From DATASD01 sp035478835 (GTDB lineage Bacteria > Patescibacteriota > Saccharimonadia > Saccharimonadales > UBA4665): 64,000 nt of DNA. Shown one piece after another: positions 8,403 to 17,015 of the stretch. Position 1 is the stretch's first letter, and every line of letters begins with the position of its first letter. Location of the stretch: NCBI GenBank assembly GCA_035478835.1, contig DATIJH010000009.1, positions 1 to 64,000 of the forward strand. Direction: 5' to 3'. The position numbers were made by a program, and so were the translations under genes. The notes below the pieces were generated by a model. It was not told where the DNA came from and made no database searches. It saw only the letters and a program-made list of their open reading frames with translations.

Positions 8403-8762
8403 ATGGCCACGGTAGATTACTTCCAGAGAAAACTCGATGAGAAGCGACGGTTAACCATACCGGCTGAGCTTCGAGCCGAATTCGAAAGCGGAGTAATCAT
8501 TACACGCGGATTCCAAAAATATCTGCATCTATACCCAAAAGCGGTATGGGACGAGCAGGTCGAGCCGTTACTCCAGGGCAACATCCTGGACGAAAAAACG
8601 GCGGACTTGAACGTGCAGTTTAGGATGGGCAAAACGGAAGGTACGACCGACGAAAAGCAAGGGCGTATCACCATTGAGCAGCATCTGTTGGATTACGCGG
8701 GCATCGATAAAGATGTGGTGGCGGTGCGTGTCGGAAGGTACTGGCGGCTTATGCGGAGTTAA
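8403..8762 (+). CDS. mraZ: MraZ, transcriptional regulator of the division cluster
   Basis: 119 aa, shorter than the usual ~140-150. Two AbrB/SpoVT-like half-domains are visible: LDEKRRLTIPAELR near residues 11-24 and TTDEKQGRITIEQHLLDYAGI near 81-101, each matching the D-x-K/Q-G/R-R pattern of MraZ. It binds TGGGN repeats upstream of its own gene, and four such repeats lie about 80-125 bp upstream here. First gene of the cluster. No Shine-Dalgarno; the leader just before the ATG is A/C-rich. The second half-domain has lost some of the usual spacing, but position and operator make the assignment firm. Confidence 0.9.
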   Translation: MATVDYFQRKLDEKRRLTIPAELRAEFESGVIITRGFQKYLHLYPKAVWDEQVEPLLQGNILDEKTADLNVQFRMGKTEGTTDEKQGRITIEQHLLDYAGIDKDVVAVRVGRYWRLMRS

Positions 8763-9131
8763 CCATGCAAGTCGGCCAAGCACTTTAACAATCAAAACGA
8801 ATAGCAACAAACCAATGACTCGAGGTTAGCTATTCGGCAGCCAACAAGTGGAACATAGGCACCACTTTAAAAACCTCGTACTTTTCTTGGAAACACCTCC
8901 CAAAACTCCACCTCACACATAAGTCTCTCAAACTTGGCTCACGTTTCTAGTAAGAAGTTACGGAATTTTTTAAATTCTCTCTTAACAGATCTTCTTTACA
9001 TACATGGATTCGCGAGCCACCACAAAAACAAAAACAACCTACAAAAACAAAAAGTTGACTGCTGAATAGGTGACCTTGCAAAAACAAAAACCATTACATA
9101 CTTTCAAAAAGTATGCAAAAATAAAGCAAGC
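8763..9131 (+). other. Gene-free mraZ-rsmH leader: A/C tracts and start-proximal hairpin
   Basis: 369 bp with no gene. Repeated CAAAAACAAAAA-type tracts occur at about 9021-9053 and 9079-9092. A perfect hairpin, CATACTTT 9097-9104 with AAAGTATG 9108-9115 (3-nt loop), ends 16 nt before the rsmH ATG. A TTGACT at 9055-9060 has no convincing -10 partner. There is no Shine-Dalgarno for rsmH. The A/C-rich, structure-free tracts may act as ribosome standby sites and the hairpin may modulate start-codon access. Confidence 0.4.
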
Positions 9132-10019
9132 ATGCACCAAGAAACCAAAAATCATTTACACACACCAGTGTTGCTCGAGCCAGTGCTGCAATATCTTGCA
9201 CCGCAGAGCGGGGAAACATACCTCGACCTGACGGGCGGATACGGTGGACACGCGGCGGCAGTGCTGGAACGTACCAATAATCTTGCCGGAGCTACACTCG
9301 TCGATCGCGACGATGCGGCGGTAACTGAGCTGCGAAAGCGGTTCGGCCCGGAGTTGGACATTCGCCATCAGGATTTCCTGAGCGCGAGTGAGCAACTCGA
9401 AAGGGAAGGGCAGACGTACGATATGATTTTGGCGGACCTGGGCGTGTCGTCACCGCACCTTAACGAAGCGAGTCGTGGTTTTGCCATCAACCAGGATGGG
9501 CCGCTCGATATGCGTATGGACCGTTCGCAGTCGCTAACTGCGGAGCAGGTGGTTAACACTTACTCCAAGCAAGCGCTGGTGAATATCCTGAAACGCTACG
9601 GCGAAGAGCCGAAGGCGGCGCAAGTCGCGCAGGCAATCATCGAGCATCGGCCAATCAAAACTACACATGAACTCGCGCATATTGTCGCCAAAGTCTGGCC
9701 AGGGCACAGCAAAGTCCATCCGGCAACGCGCACGTTTCAGGCGCTGCGTATTGCGGTTAATGACGAGCTCGAATTACTTCGGCTCGCGTTACCAATTTGG
9801 ACGCGGCTGCTTAAACCCGGCGGACGTATCGCAATCATCAGCTTTCATAGCCTTGAAGACCGCTTGGTAAAACGAGCTTTCCAGGAAATGGGCGGTGACC
9901 GTTACGACGCAGACCTCACCATTTTAACCAAACGACCGGTGAGCGGCGACCAAACCGAAATAGTTTTAAATCCGCGAGCAAGGAGTGCCAAACTCCGCGC
10001 CGCATTGAAACAAAAATAA
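9132..10019 (+). CDS. rsmH: 16S rRNA m4C1402 methyltransferase RsmH (MraW)
   Basis: 295 aa, near the family length of ~310. HTPVLLEPVLQYL opens the protein, followed by the SAM-binding YLDLTGGYGGHA (family usually D-x-T-x-G-x-GGHS), MILADLGVSSPHL, and GPLDMRMD, all diagnostic. The C-terminal IISFHSLEDRLVKRAF is also characteristic. It methylates N4 of C1402 in 16S rRNA using SAM. Second gene of the cluster, 369 bp after mraZ. The start has no Shine-Dalgarno but lies right after an A-rich leader and a small hairpin. Confidence 0.95.
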   Translation: MHQETKNHLHTPVLLEPVLQYLAPQSGETYLDLTGGYGGHAAAVLERTNNLAGATLVDRDDAAVTELRKRFGPELDIRHQDFLSASEQLEREGQTYDMILADLGVSSPHLNEASRGFAINQDGPLDMRMDRSQSLTAEQVVNTYSKQALVNILKRYGEEPKAAQVAQAIIEHRPIKTTHELAHIVAKVWPGHSKVHPATRTFQALRIAVNDELELLRLALPIWTRLLKPGGRIAIISFHSLEDRLVKRAFQEMGGDRYDADLTILTKRPVSGDQTEIVLNPRARSAKLRAALKQK

Positions 10020-10038
10020 CAAAAAGAAAGGGCTAAGC

Positions 10039-10154
10039 ATGAAAATCGAAGTCAAAAGCTTAGGCCGCGCTTACAAAGTACACGTAACTGTAGCCTAGCT
10101 ACCTTTACGCGTGCGTAAGCCGCAAACGGGGCAGGGCGAAAAAGCCTTGCCCCG
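10039..10154 (+). promoter_or_regulatory. ftsL leader: possible 19-codon ORF plus strong hairpin
   Basis: Between rsmH and ftsL there is a 19-codon frame (10039-10098, MKIEVKSLGRAYKVHVTVA) preceded by GAAAGGG. It is followed by a hairpin: CGGGGCAGGGC 10127-10137 pairs with GCCTTGCCCCG 10144-10154 (one G-T pair, GAAAAA loop). No T-tract follows, so it is not a simple terminator. The layout resembles a leader-peptide regulated or RNA-processing element. Whether the short frame is translated is uncertain. Confidence 0.35.
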
Positions 10155-10185
10155 ACCAAACAAACAAAAACAAAAAGAAATAATT

Positions 10186-10542
10186 ATGACGTATTCAAGT
10201 TCCTTGGCCGTAGGCCGCGAGCGCGCTGGCGCCAATTATGGGCGCAACCAAAACGCGGTAAGCTTTCGCCGGCAAGACCGCAAGCTCGGCCCCATTAGTA
10301 ACACCGTAATGTTGATTGTGCTGGCGTGTGTGCTCGGCTTGGTGTACCTGACACAGGTCACGAAGACGAATGCCTATGGCTACCAAATCAATAACTTGCA
10401 AGAGCAGCAAACAGCTTTGCAGAATCAGCACGACGACCTCGAGGTCGCTTCGGCGCGTCTGCAATCGCTTGACCGCGTGCAAAATAGCGACGTTGCTAAA
10501 ACATTGGCATCGGCGACTCCAAGCACTACCTTGCAAGATTAA
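10186..10542 (+). CDS. ftsL: FtsL-like septal protein (TM plus coiled coil)
   Basis: 118 aa from the ATG at 10186; the open frame extends to GTG 10111 through the hairpin and is not used. A basic cytoplasmic N-terminus (~1-40) is followed by one transmembrane helix (ISNTVMLIVLACVLGLVYL) and a heptad-like stretch (NNLQEQQTALQNQHDDL) continuing to about residue 95. This is the FtsL/FtsB/DivIC architecture, and the place between rsmH and ftsI is that of ftsL. It should recruit and activate FtsW-FtsI in the divisome. The sequence is diverged, so the name rests on topology and position. The start follows a CAAACAAACAAAAAC tract rather than a Shine-Dalgarno. Confidence 0.8.
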   Translation: MTYSSSLAVGRERAGANYGRNQNAVSFRRQDRKLGPISNTVMLIVLACVLGLVYLTQVTKTNAYGYQINNLQEQQTALQNQHDDLEVASARLQSLDRVQNSDVAKTLASATPSTTLQD

Positions 10543-10627
10543 CAATGACTGTCCGAATAATTCTATAAAGAGTCCGTGGTCTTTGGTCTTTGCTCGCCAA
10601 ATAATTTTCCGCGGCACGCGCGGGTCA

Positions 10628-10654
10628 CGAAATGTGTTTGAATGACACATTTCG
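10628..10654. repeat. Perfect inverted repeat in the ftsL-ftsI gap
   Basis: CGAAATGTGT at 10628-10637 is repeated inverted as ACACATTTCG at 10645-10654 with a 7-nt loop. A weaker outer complementarity links 10552-10561 (CCGAATAATT) to about 10673-10683 (AATTATTCCGG). There is no T-tract. It may be an operator or an RNA-stability hairpin. The 209-bp gap otherwise holds only the ftsI promoter. Confidence 0.45.
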
Positions 10655-10751
10655 CGCTTCAGAGGCGCCTTGGTAATTATTCCGGCTCGTGCCGACGCTT
10701 ATAAAATTTTTCGGGCAGTCACAGCTAAAGTGAGCTATAATAAGTAAAGAT

Positions 10752-12527
10752 ATGGGTCCTAGTTCTGGCCAAATGATGCCGATACAAGCAGTGCGGCGTA
10801 CCCGCTGGTGGTACGTGTTCCTCCTAGCTGTAGTCGGCATTTTTATAATTCGACTGTTTTATTTGCAGGTTATTCGGTACAGCTATTATCACCACACGGC
10901 GCTGAGCGATCAACTCAAGGAATACCAAATTCCGGCGCAACGCGGCACTATTAGCGCGCATGAGGGCGCTTCGACCATCCCGCTCGTCTTGAACGAAAAA
11001 CTTTATACCGTGTATGTGGATCCCACGCTTGTGAAACAGCAGGACCGCGAGCGCGTAGCCGACGCCGTGGCGAGCGTGCTTGGCGGCAACTCCAGCACGT
11101 ATCTAAAGCAGCTTGAAACCAAAGAATCGCGGTACCAGATCTTAGGCAAAAGGGTGAGCGCCGCGCAAAAGAGCAAACTTTTGGGATATAAGTTCCCGGG
11201 TGTTGGCGCGCAGCAGCAGGATTACCGCACGTATCCGCAAGGGGATCTGGCGGCGCAGGTACTGGGGTTTGTGAGCGACGATGGCTCAGGCGAGTACGGG
11301 GTAGAGCAGGCGCTTAACAAACAGCTTGCCGGCACGCCTGGCCAGCTCAAAGCTGTCACGGACATTAACGGTGTGCCGCTCGCAGCCAACACAGGCAATA
11401 TCTTGACCGAGCCGACGCAAGGGCAGAACGTAACGCTGACGCTCGACGCGGGCATGCAAAAACAGCTCCAGCAAGTTTTGTCGCAAGATGTGAAGGGCGA
11501 CCATGCACAGTCCGGCAGTGCGCTTATTATTGATCCAAACAGCGGTGCAATAAAGGCCATGGCCAACTATCCTTCGTACAATCCGGCCAATTATAGTGAT
11601 GTGAGCGACGCCAGCGTGTTTAATAACAACGCCGTAGCTTCGCCGCTGGAAGTTGGTTCGATCATGAAGCCGCTTACTATGGCGGCGGCGCTCGATCAGG
11701 GCGTAATCCAGCCCGGCCAAACGTATTACGATCCGGGACGCTGGACGGTAGACGACTTTAACATCACGAATATCGAAGAGGACGGCGGTGCCGGCACAAA
11801 AAGCCTGGAAGACATTCTGAACTTATCGCTCAACACCGGTGCAACGTGGATGCTGATGCAAATGAGCCAGCCCGGTGGCACGGCAATCAACCAAAAAGGG
11901 CGCGATGCCTGGCACGACTACATGGTAAAACACTACCAATTCGGCAAGCTCACCGGCATTGAACAAGGATATGAAGCGGGCGGCACGATTCCGGACCCAG
12001 ACAATGGCTATGGCCGCGATCTCACCTATGCGAACACCTCGTTCGGCCAGGGTATGACGGCCACGCCGCTCCAAATGGCGGCCGCGCTTTCCGCGGTTGT
12101 AAACGGCGGCACGTACTACAAGCCATATCTTGTAGATACCACGACGACGCCAAGCGGGAAAACTGCGATCACCAAGCCAACTGCCGTAAAAAAAGACGTG
12201 GTGAAGCCGTCGGTTTCGTCAACAATTCAAAGTCTGATGGAAGGCGTGGTTGCGGGGCACTTTTTGCATTTCCCAAGCCAATACATCGTTGGCGGCAAGA
12301 CCGGTACAGCCCAGATTGCCAAACCGGGCGGCGGCTACTACGACAACGAGTTTAACGGCACCTACATGGGCTTCGTTGGCGGCGACAAGCCACAATATGT
12401 TATTGTGGTAAGCATCATACAGCCACACAATGGCGGGTATGCGGGTACGGCCGCCGCTCAACCGGTTTTCGCCTCGCTTGCTAATATGTTAATTAACGAT
12501 TTTAACGTGACGCCAAAAAGTCACTAA
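10752..12527 (+). CDS. ftsI: Class B penicillin-binding protein FtsI/PBP2
   Basis: 591 aa. One transmembrane helix near residues 21-42 (WYVFLLAVVGIFIIRLFYL), a dimerisation/pedestal domain (IPAQRGTI is the conserved R-G motif), and a transpeptidase domain with all three signatures: SIMK (SxxK, EVGSIMKPL), SLN (LNLSLNTGA) and KTG (GGKTGTAQI). It cross-links septal peptidoglycan together with FtsW. TATAAT at 10737-10742 starts 15 nt before the ATG, giving an almost leaderless internal promoter. An in-frame ATG at 10785 is an alternative start. Confidence 0.95.
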   Translation: MGPSSGQMMPIQAVRRTRWWYVFLLAVVGIFIIRLFYLQVIRYSYYHHTALSDQLKEYQIPAQRGTISAHEGASTIPLVLNEKLYTVYVDPTLVKQQDRERVADAVASVLGGNSSTYLKQLETKESRYQILGKRVSAAQKSKLLGYKFPGVGAQQQDYRTYPQGDLAAQVLGFVSDDGSGEYGVEQALNKQLAGTPGQLKAVTDINGVPLAANTGNILTEPTQGQNVTLTLDAGMQKQLQQVLSQDVKGDHAQSGSALIIDPNSGAIKAMANYPSYNPANYSDVSDASVFNNNAVASPLEVGSIMKPLTMAAALDQGVIQPGQTYYDPGRWTVDDFNITNIEEDGGAGTKSLEDILNLSLNTGATWMLMQMSQPGGTAINQKGRDAWHDYMVKHYQFGKLTGIEQGYEAGGTIPDPDNGYGRDLTYANTSFGQGMTATPLQMAAALSAVVNGGTYYKPYLVDTTTTPSGKTAITKPTAVKKDVVKPSVSSTIQSLMEGVVAGHFLHFPSQYIVGGKTGTAQIAKPGGGYYDNEFNGTYMGFVGGDKPQYVIVVSIIQPHNGGYAGTAAAQPVFASLANMLINDFNVTPKSH

Positions 12528-12552
12528 GCTATAATAAAAGGAAGAGAAAACC

Positions 12553-13605
12553 ATGATGGTTACAACCTTACACTTTGCAGTCACAACGGATACACTTATC
12601 CGAGTCCTTATTTTGGGCTTTTTGGGCTTTTTGCTCAGCATGGTGGTGACGCCGCTATACACGACCGCAGCATATAAATGGCAATGGTGGAAAAAGCCGC
12701 GCGCTAAAACCGTGACCGGTGAGGCGGCAAAAGTCTTCACGGCCTTGCATGCCGAGAAGCACAAGCGTCACATTCCAACGATGGCGGGTGTGGTCGTGGT
12801 TGTGGCCGTTGTGCTGGTGACGTCGCTGCTTAACTTGAGCCGTTCCGAAACCTGGCTGCCGCTCGCGGCATTCGCAGGTTCGGCCCTCGTGGGTTTGATT
12901 GACGACATTATCAACATCCGCGGCGATGGGTCTGGCGTGGCGGGGCTGCCTTCCAAAATCAAATTATTGCTTATTACACTGGTGGCGTTACTTGGCGGCT
13001 TGTTCTTTTACTACAAGCTCGGCGTGAGTACTTTGCATGTGCCGCTGATGCACTCGCAAATTCATATTGGCTGGCTGATCGTACCGCTGTTTGTGTTGGT
13101 GGTTGTAGCCACGGCGAACGCCGTAAATATTAGCGACGGGCTGGATGGTCTGGCCGGTGGTCTAACCGCAACAGCCTTTGGCGTGTATGCAATTATTGCA
13201 TTTATCGAGCAGAAATATGGCGTGGCGGGCTTTTGTATGACAATGGTGGGCGGTTTGCTCAGTTACACGTGGTTCAATATTTATCCGGCGCGGTTCTTTA
13301 TGGGGGATGTTGGGTCGTTTGCATTCGGTACGGCGCTTGGTGTTGTGGCTATGCTCACCAATACGGTGTTATTGCTGCCGGTAATTGGTATCGTGTTTGT
13401 GGCAGAGGCGGGTTCGGTTATCTTGCAGATTGCCTCTAAAAAGCTGCGTCACGGCAAAAAAATCTTCAAGATTTCGCCGATTCACCATCACTTTGAGGCA
13501 AGCGGCTGGCCGGAAACCAAAGTTACTATGCGGTTTTGGGTTATAGGCCAAGTAGCCGCGGTGCTCGGGCTTATTATGTTCCTGATCGGGAGATACGTTT
13601 CGTAA
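12553..13605 (+). CDS. mraY: MraY, phospho-MurNAc-pentapeptide translocase
   Basis: 350 aa and about ten transmembrane segments. Diagnostic motifs are the catalytic Asp pair in the first loops (ALVGLIDDII), NAVNISDGLDGLAGG, FFMGDVGS and PIHHHFEASGWPE. It transfers phospho-MurNAc-pentapeptide to undecaprenyl phosphate, making lipid I in the membrane. Starts 25 nt after ftsI with AAGGAAG upstream, and a TATAAT at 12529-12534 gives a possible extra promoter. Between TM1 and TM2 a basic loop replaces the short family loop. Confidence 0.95.
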   Translation: MMVTTLHFAVTTDTLIRVLILGFLGFLLSMVVTPLYTTAAYKWQWWKKPRAKTVTGEAAKVFTALHAEKHKRHIPTMAGVVVVVAVVLVTSLLNLSRSETWLPLAAFAGSALVGLIDDIINIRGDGSGVAGLPSKIKLLLITLVALLGGLFFYYKLGVSTLHVPLMHSQIHIGWLIVPLFVLVVVATANAVNISDGLDGLAGGLTATAFGVYAIIAFIEQKYGVAGFCMTMVGGLLSYTWFNIYPARFFMGDVGSFAFGTALGVVAMLTNTVLLLPVIGIVFVAEAGSVILQIASKKLRHGKKIFKISPIHHHFEASGWPETKVTMRFWVIGQVAAVLGLIMFLIGRYVS

Positions 13606-13641
13606 TGATGGTTCGGGCTCGAGCTGGCGGTGGGCGCTAGA

Positions 13642-14898
13642 ATGGGCGTGGTAACGGGGCGTAATCCGGGTTTTGTGCCGCGCGGCGGTAGTGCCCGGCG
13701 GCATCGGCCCGATTATATCCTCGTGCTTTTAAGTACTATTTTGTTGGCGATTGGCGTTGTCGTTGTGTATGCAATTAGCCCGGCACTCGCGGTTGAAAAA
13801 CATGTAAGCGCCAATTATTTTGTGACGCGGCAGCTCATTTCGATTGCACTTGGCGTGGTTGTATTCGGCGTCACGGCGCGCGTGCCGCTCGAGCAGTGGC
13901 GCAAGTGGTTCAAGCCGCTCTTAGTGCTTGCTGCGATGGCGACGCTGATGGCTCTGGCGCTGCCAACCAATCCGGATTATCCAGCGCACCGCTGGATACG
14001 CGTTGCCGGCTTGTCGTTCCAATCGGTTGAGTTACTCAAGTTTGCGCTATTGATCGGCCTGAGCGGATTTTTGGCCCAGCGCATGCGTAGCGGGCAAATC
14101 AGCGACTCCAAAAAGACATTGCAGCCGCTCCTGATCGCACTTGGCGTTATTGGCATTGTGGTTGCGGGCGTGCAGAGCGATCTGGGTTCCACCGGTGTTA
14201 TTGTGGCGATGATGGGCATTATGGCATACGTTGCGGGTTTGCCCATGAAGCGTTTGTTGCTGATCCTGGCCGCAATCAGCGTGGGGCTGGTGCTGGCGAT
14301 TTCGGCCACGCCGTACCGCCGCGACCGTTTGCTAACTTTTTTGCACCCGGAAAGCAATTGTTTGACCACCGGTTACCAGGCCTGTCAGGCTTTGATCAGC
14401 GTTGGCTCTGGCGGTATGATCGGCCTGGGATTAGGCCGCAGCGTGCAGGCGTTCGGCTATTTGCCAGAGGCAGAGAACGACTCGATCTTCGCGATCTACG
14501 CCGAAAAATTTGGCTTCGTAGGTGTAACAGTACTTTTGGCATTACTGCTGGCGCTCTTTAGCCGCCTCAAAAATATATCGGAACGCGCACCGGACAACTT
14601 TAGCCGGCTTGTAGTTGTCGGGGTCATGGTGTGGTTCAGTACGCAGGCGATTATCAACATTGGGGCGATGATCGGCCTCCTGCCGCTCAAGGGCATTACA
14701 CTGCCGTTTATCAGTTACGGCGGTAGCAGCGTGTTATTGGTAATGGGCGCTTTGGGGCTCGTTTTCCAGGTTTCGCGGTATACTAGTCACGGCGTGACCG
14801 TACAGGCCGAAGAATTTAACGGAGAGAGATATGAAAATAGTCGTGACCGGCGCCGGATCCGGGGGGCATATCACCCCGACCTTAGCAGTCGCCCATGA
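13642..14898 (+). CDS. ftsW: FtsW, SEDS-family lipid II polymerase/flippase-like protein
   Basis: 418 aa from ATG 13642 (GTG 13630 possible). About ten transmembrane segments after a basic N-terminus (RGGSARRHRPDY). SEDS hallmarks: HRWIRVAGLSFQSVELLKF, QSDLGSTGVI, the LPEAENDSIFAIYAEKFGFVG loop, and GLLPLKGITLPFISYGGSS. It polymerises septal glycan with FtsI. The last 68 nt overlap the start of murG in another frame, an unusually long overlap implying coupled translation. Confidence 0.95.
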   Translation: MGVVTGRNPGFVPRGGSARRHRPDYILVLLSTILLAIGVVVVYAISPALAVEKHVSANYFVTRQLISIALGVVVFGVTARVPLEQWRKWFKPLLVLAAMATLMALALPTNPDYPAHRWIRVAGLSFQSVELLKFALLIGLSGFLAQRMRSGQISDSKKTLQPLLIALGVIGIVVAGVQSDLGSTGVIVAMMGIMAYVAGLPMKRLLLILAAISVGLVLAISATPYRRDRLLTFLHPESNCLTTGYQACQALISVGSGGMIGLGLGRSVQAFGYLPEAENDSIFAIYAEKFGFVGVTVLLALLLALFSRLKNISERAPDNFSRLVVVGVMVWFSTQAIINIGAMIGLLPLKGITLPFISYGGSSVLLVMGALGLVFQVSRYTSHGVTVQAEEFNGERYENSRDRRRIRGAYHPDLSSRP

Positions 14899-16009
14899 AT
14901 TAAAAAAGCTGCAACCAGACGTCCAGATTATTTATATTGGCCAGCGCGGCGACATGTTAAACGATGTCCCGATGCAGGACAAAAATGTCGACGAGACATT
15001 TTTTATCTCGGCGGGCAAATTGCGCCGTTACCATGGCGAAGGCCTAAAGCAACTGTTGCATGTGCCAACCATGCTGCGCAACATTCGCGATATGTTCCGT
15101 ACACTGGCCGGTATCTGGCAGAGTTATTGGCTGCTCGGTAAATTGCGGCCGGATATCGTGTTCATTAAGGGCGGCTTTGTGGGTGTGCCGGTGGGTTTAA
15201 TGGCTGCGCTGCGCCACATTCCGTATGTCACGCATGATTCTGATGCTTTGCCGGGCCTCGCTAATCGCATCATTGCAAAATGGGCTGCGCTACACGCCGT
15301 GGCGTTGCCAAAAGAGGTCTACAGTTATCCACCATCCAAAACGGTGACGGTCGGCGTACCGATCTCGCATCACTATGAGTGGGTGACACCGGCCATGCAG
15401 AAAACGTTCCGCAAGGATCTGGGTCTGGATCAATATCATAGAATGCTATTTGTAACGGGTGGCGGGAATGGCTCGCAGCGCCTCAATGAGGCAGTTCTGG
15501 CCTGCGCTAGCCATTTACTTGCGCGGTACAAGGATCTGGTGATTGTGCACGTTGCCGGCCGCAAACTAGAGGCGCAGATACGGAGCGATTATAAGGACGA
15601 GCTCACACCTGAGCAGTTCGCACGCGTGAAGGTGCATGGTTTTGTGCATCAAATGTACCGCTACACCGGTGCCGCAGACGTTTGCGTTACACGCGCGGGC
15701 GGCACAACTATGGCGGAGTTCGCCGCTCAGGGCAAAGCGTTGGTGCTGGTGCCGAACCCACAGCTTACCGGTGGGCATCAACTTAAAAACGCGAAGGTGT
15801 TTGTTGAGCGCCGTGCTGTTGCACTGGTGGGCGAAGACAAATTGCAAATTGATCAGCTCGCGCTTATGCCGGCTCTGAGCGACTTGTTCGACCACCCCGA
15901 GAAGCGCGCACAACTAGGCGAAAGCCTGCACAAACTCGCGCAAACAGATTCGGCCCAGCAGCTCGCGGTGCTATTATTAAAGGTAGTACCCGTTAAAACC
16001 AGCAAATAA
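14831..16009 (+). CDS. murG: MurG, UDP-GlcNAc:lipid I GlcNAc-transferase
   Basis: 392 aa, a little longer than the usual ~360. The N-terminal glycine loop TGAGSGGHITPTLA and the second GHS-type loop FVTGGGNGSQRLNEAV, plus the donor-site ARAGGTTMAEFAAQG and TGGHQLKNAKV, are all in family order. A peripheral inner-membrane enzyme that makes lipid II. ATG at 14831 is preceded by GGAGAGA. It overlaps ftsW by 68 nt. Confidence 0.95.
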   Translation: MKIVVTGAGSGGHITPTLAVAHELKKLQPDVQIIYIGQRGDMLNDVPMQDKNVDETFFISAGKLRRYHGEGLKQLLHVPTMLRNIRDMFRTLAGIWQSYWLLGKLRPDIVFIKGGFVGVPVGLMAALRHIPYVTHDSDALPGLANRIIAKWAALHAVALPKEVYSYPPSKTVTVGVPISHHYEWVTPAMQKTFRKDLGLDQYHRMLFVTGGGNGSQRLNEAVLACASHLLARYKDLVIVHVAGRKLEAQIRSDYKDELTPEQFARVKVHGFVHQMYRYTGAADVCVTRAGGTTMAEFAAQGKALVLVPNPQLTGGHQLKNAKVFVERRAVALVGEDKLQIDQLALMPALSDLFDHPEKRAQLGESLHKLAQTDSAQQLAVLLLKVVPVKTSK

Positions 16010-16024
16010 AAATACATCAAAGCC

Positions 16025-16951
16025 ATGCTTCCACGCCGCCGCCAGCAACCCCAACCACGCGCTCGTGTCGCCGCACCGCAGAGTCGCGGAGAGGTGTTTT
16101 CGTACCATGCAAACCGCTCGGTGCGCGAAGGAGGCACGGCGATCGGCCGCACCGCGCAACAGCCGCCAACTAAGCGTGCGTCCCGCATTAATCTAGCTAA
16201 GCGCATTCCCATGGTTCTGGCGCTCGCTGCAATTGTTGTGTGCTGCATAACTATTTTGGGCTTGAACTCAAACGTAAAAGTCGTTTCTATCACCAGCAGT
16301 AACCCTTCGGCACATCTGTTTCTGCAGAATACCAGCATCTACCAGCAGGCGGCCGAAAAACAGTTTACGAGCTCTATTTTGAACGGCAATAAACTCACCG
16401 TTGGAACGGCTGGAATTACCGCGGCATTGCAAAAACAGTTTCCAGAATTGCAAAATGTGTCGATTGTATTGCCGCTTATTGGCCACCGTCCGGTCGTGTA
16501 TATTCAGCCAGCCAATCCAGTATTATTTTTGACGACGCAGGGCGGGGGAGTTTACTTGCTCGACAAGTCGGGCAGGGCACTCATTGGCGGCGATGAGGCA
16601 GTGAACCAAACCACAAAGCTCCATTTACCGACGGTGCACGACGGCAGCGGCGTGCAAGTTGCCGTGGGGCAAGTGGCGCTTCCCAGCGGGGATGTGGATT
16701 TTATTGCGCAAGTGGTAGGGCAGTTGCAGGCCAAGGTATTGCAAATCACCAGCCTGGACCTACCTGCCGGCGCTAGTGAGTTAGATGTGCGCATGCAGGG
16801 GGTGGGCTATGTGGCACGGTTTAATATGCAAGGGAATGCCCGGGAGCAGGCCGGCGCATTTCTTGCAACCAAACAGTATTTAACAGGGCAGCACATTACG
16901 CCCGGGCAGTACGTGGATGTCCGCGTCCCGCAGCGGGCTTATTACAAGTAG
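16025..16951 (+). CDS. ftsQ: FtsQ/DivIB-like division protein
   Basis: 308 aa. A long basic, proline/arginine-rich cytoplasmic N-terminus (~1-60), one transmembrane helix (IPMVLALAAIVVCCITILGL, ~61-80), then a POTRA-like region (VKVVSITSSNP, TAALQKQFPELQNVSIVLPL, RPVVYIQPANPVLFL), as in FtsQ/DivIB. It links early and late divisome proteins. Last gene of the cluster, 15 nt after murG and followed by a terminator. Sequence similarity is weak, and the assignment rests on topology and position. Confidence 0.8.
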   Translation: MLPRRRQQPQPRARVAAPQSRGEVFSYHANRSVREGGTAIGRTAQQPPTKRASRINLAKRIPMVLALAAIVVCCITILGLNSNVKVVSITSSNPSAHLFLQNTSIYQQAAEKQFTSSILNGNKLTVGTAGITAALQKQFPELQNVSIVLPLIGHRPVVYIQPANPVLFLTTQGGGVYLLDKSGRALIGGDEAVNQTTKLHLPTVHDGSGVQVAVGQVALPSGDVDFIAQVVGQLQAKVLQITSLDLPAGASELDVRMQGVGYVARFNMQGNAREQAGAFLATKQYLTGQHITPGQYVDVRVPQRAYYK

Positions 16952-16965
16952 AACGGCGCATAAAT

Positions 16966-17015
16966 GGGGCGAAACCTTCGAATAGCCCTATTCGCCCCTT
17001 CCTAGTTCGTTTTTT
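16966..17015 (+). terminator. Intrinsic terminator of the division cluster
   Basis: GGGGCGAA at 16966-16973 pairs with TTCGCCCC at 16991-16998, followed within 12 nt by a T6 run (17010-17015). The stem is GC-rich with a 17-nt loop. It sits 15 nt after the ftsQ stop and should end the mraZ-ftsQ transcript. Confidence 0.7.

Noticed and set aside
10111..10185. N-terminal extension of ftsL from a GTG
   Set aside because: The extension would be encoded by the strong hairpin 10127-10154, and a good ATG lies at 10186 after an A-rich tract.
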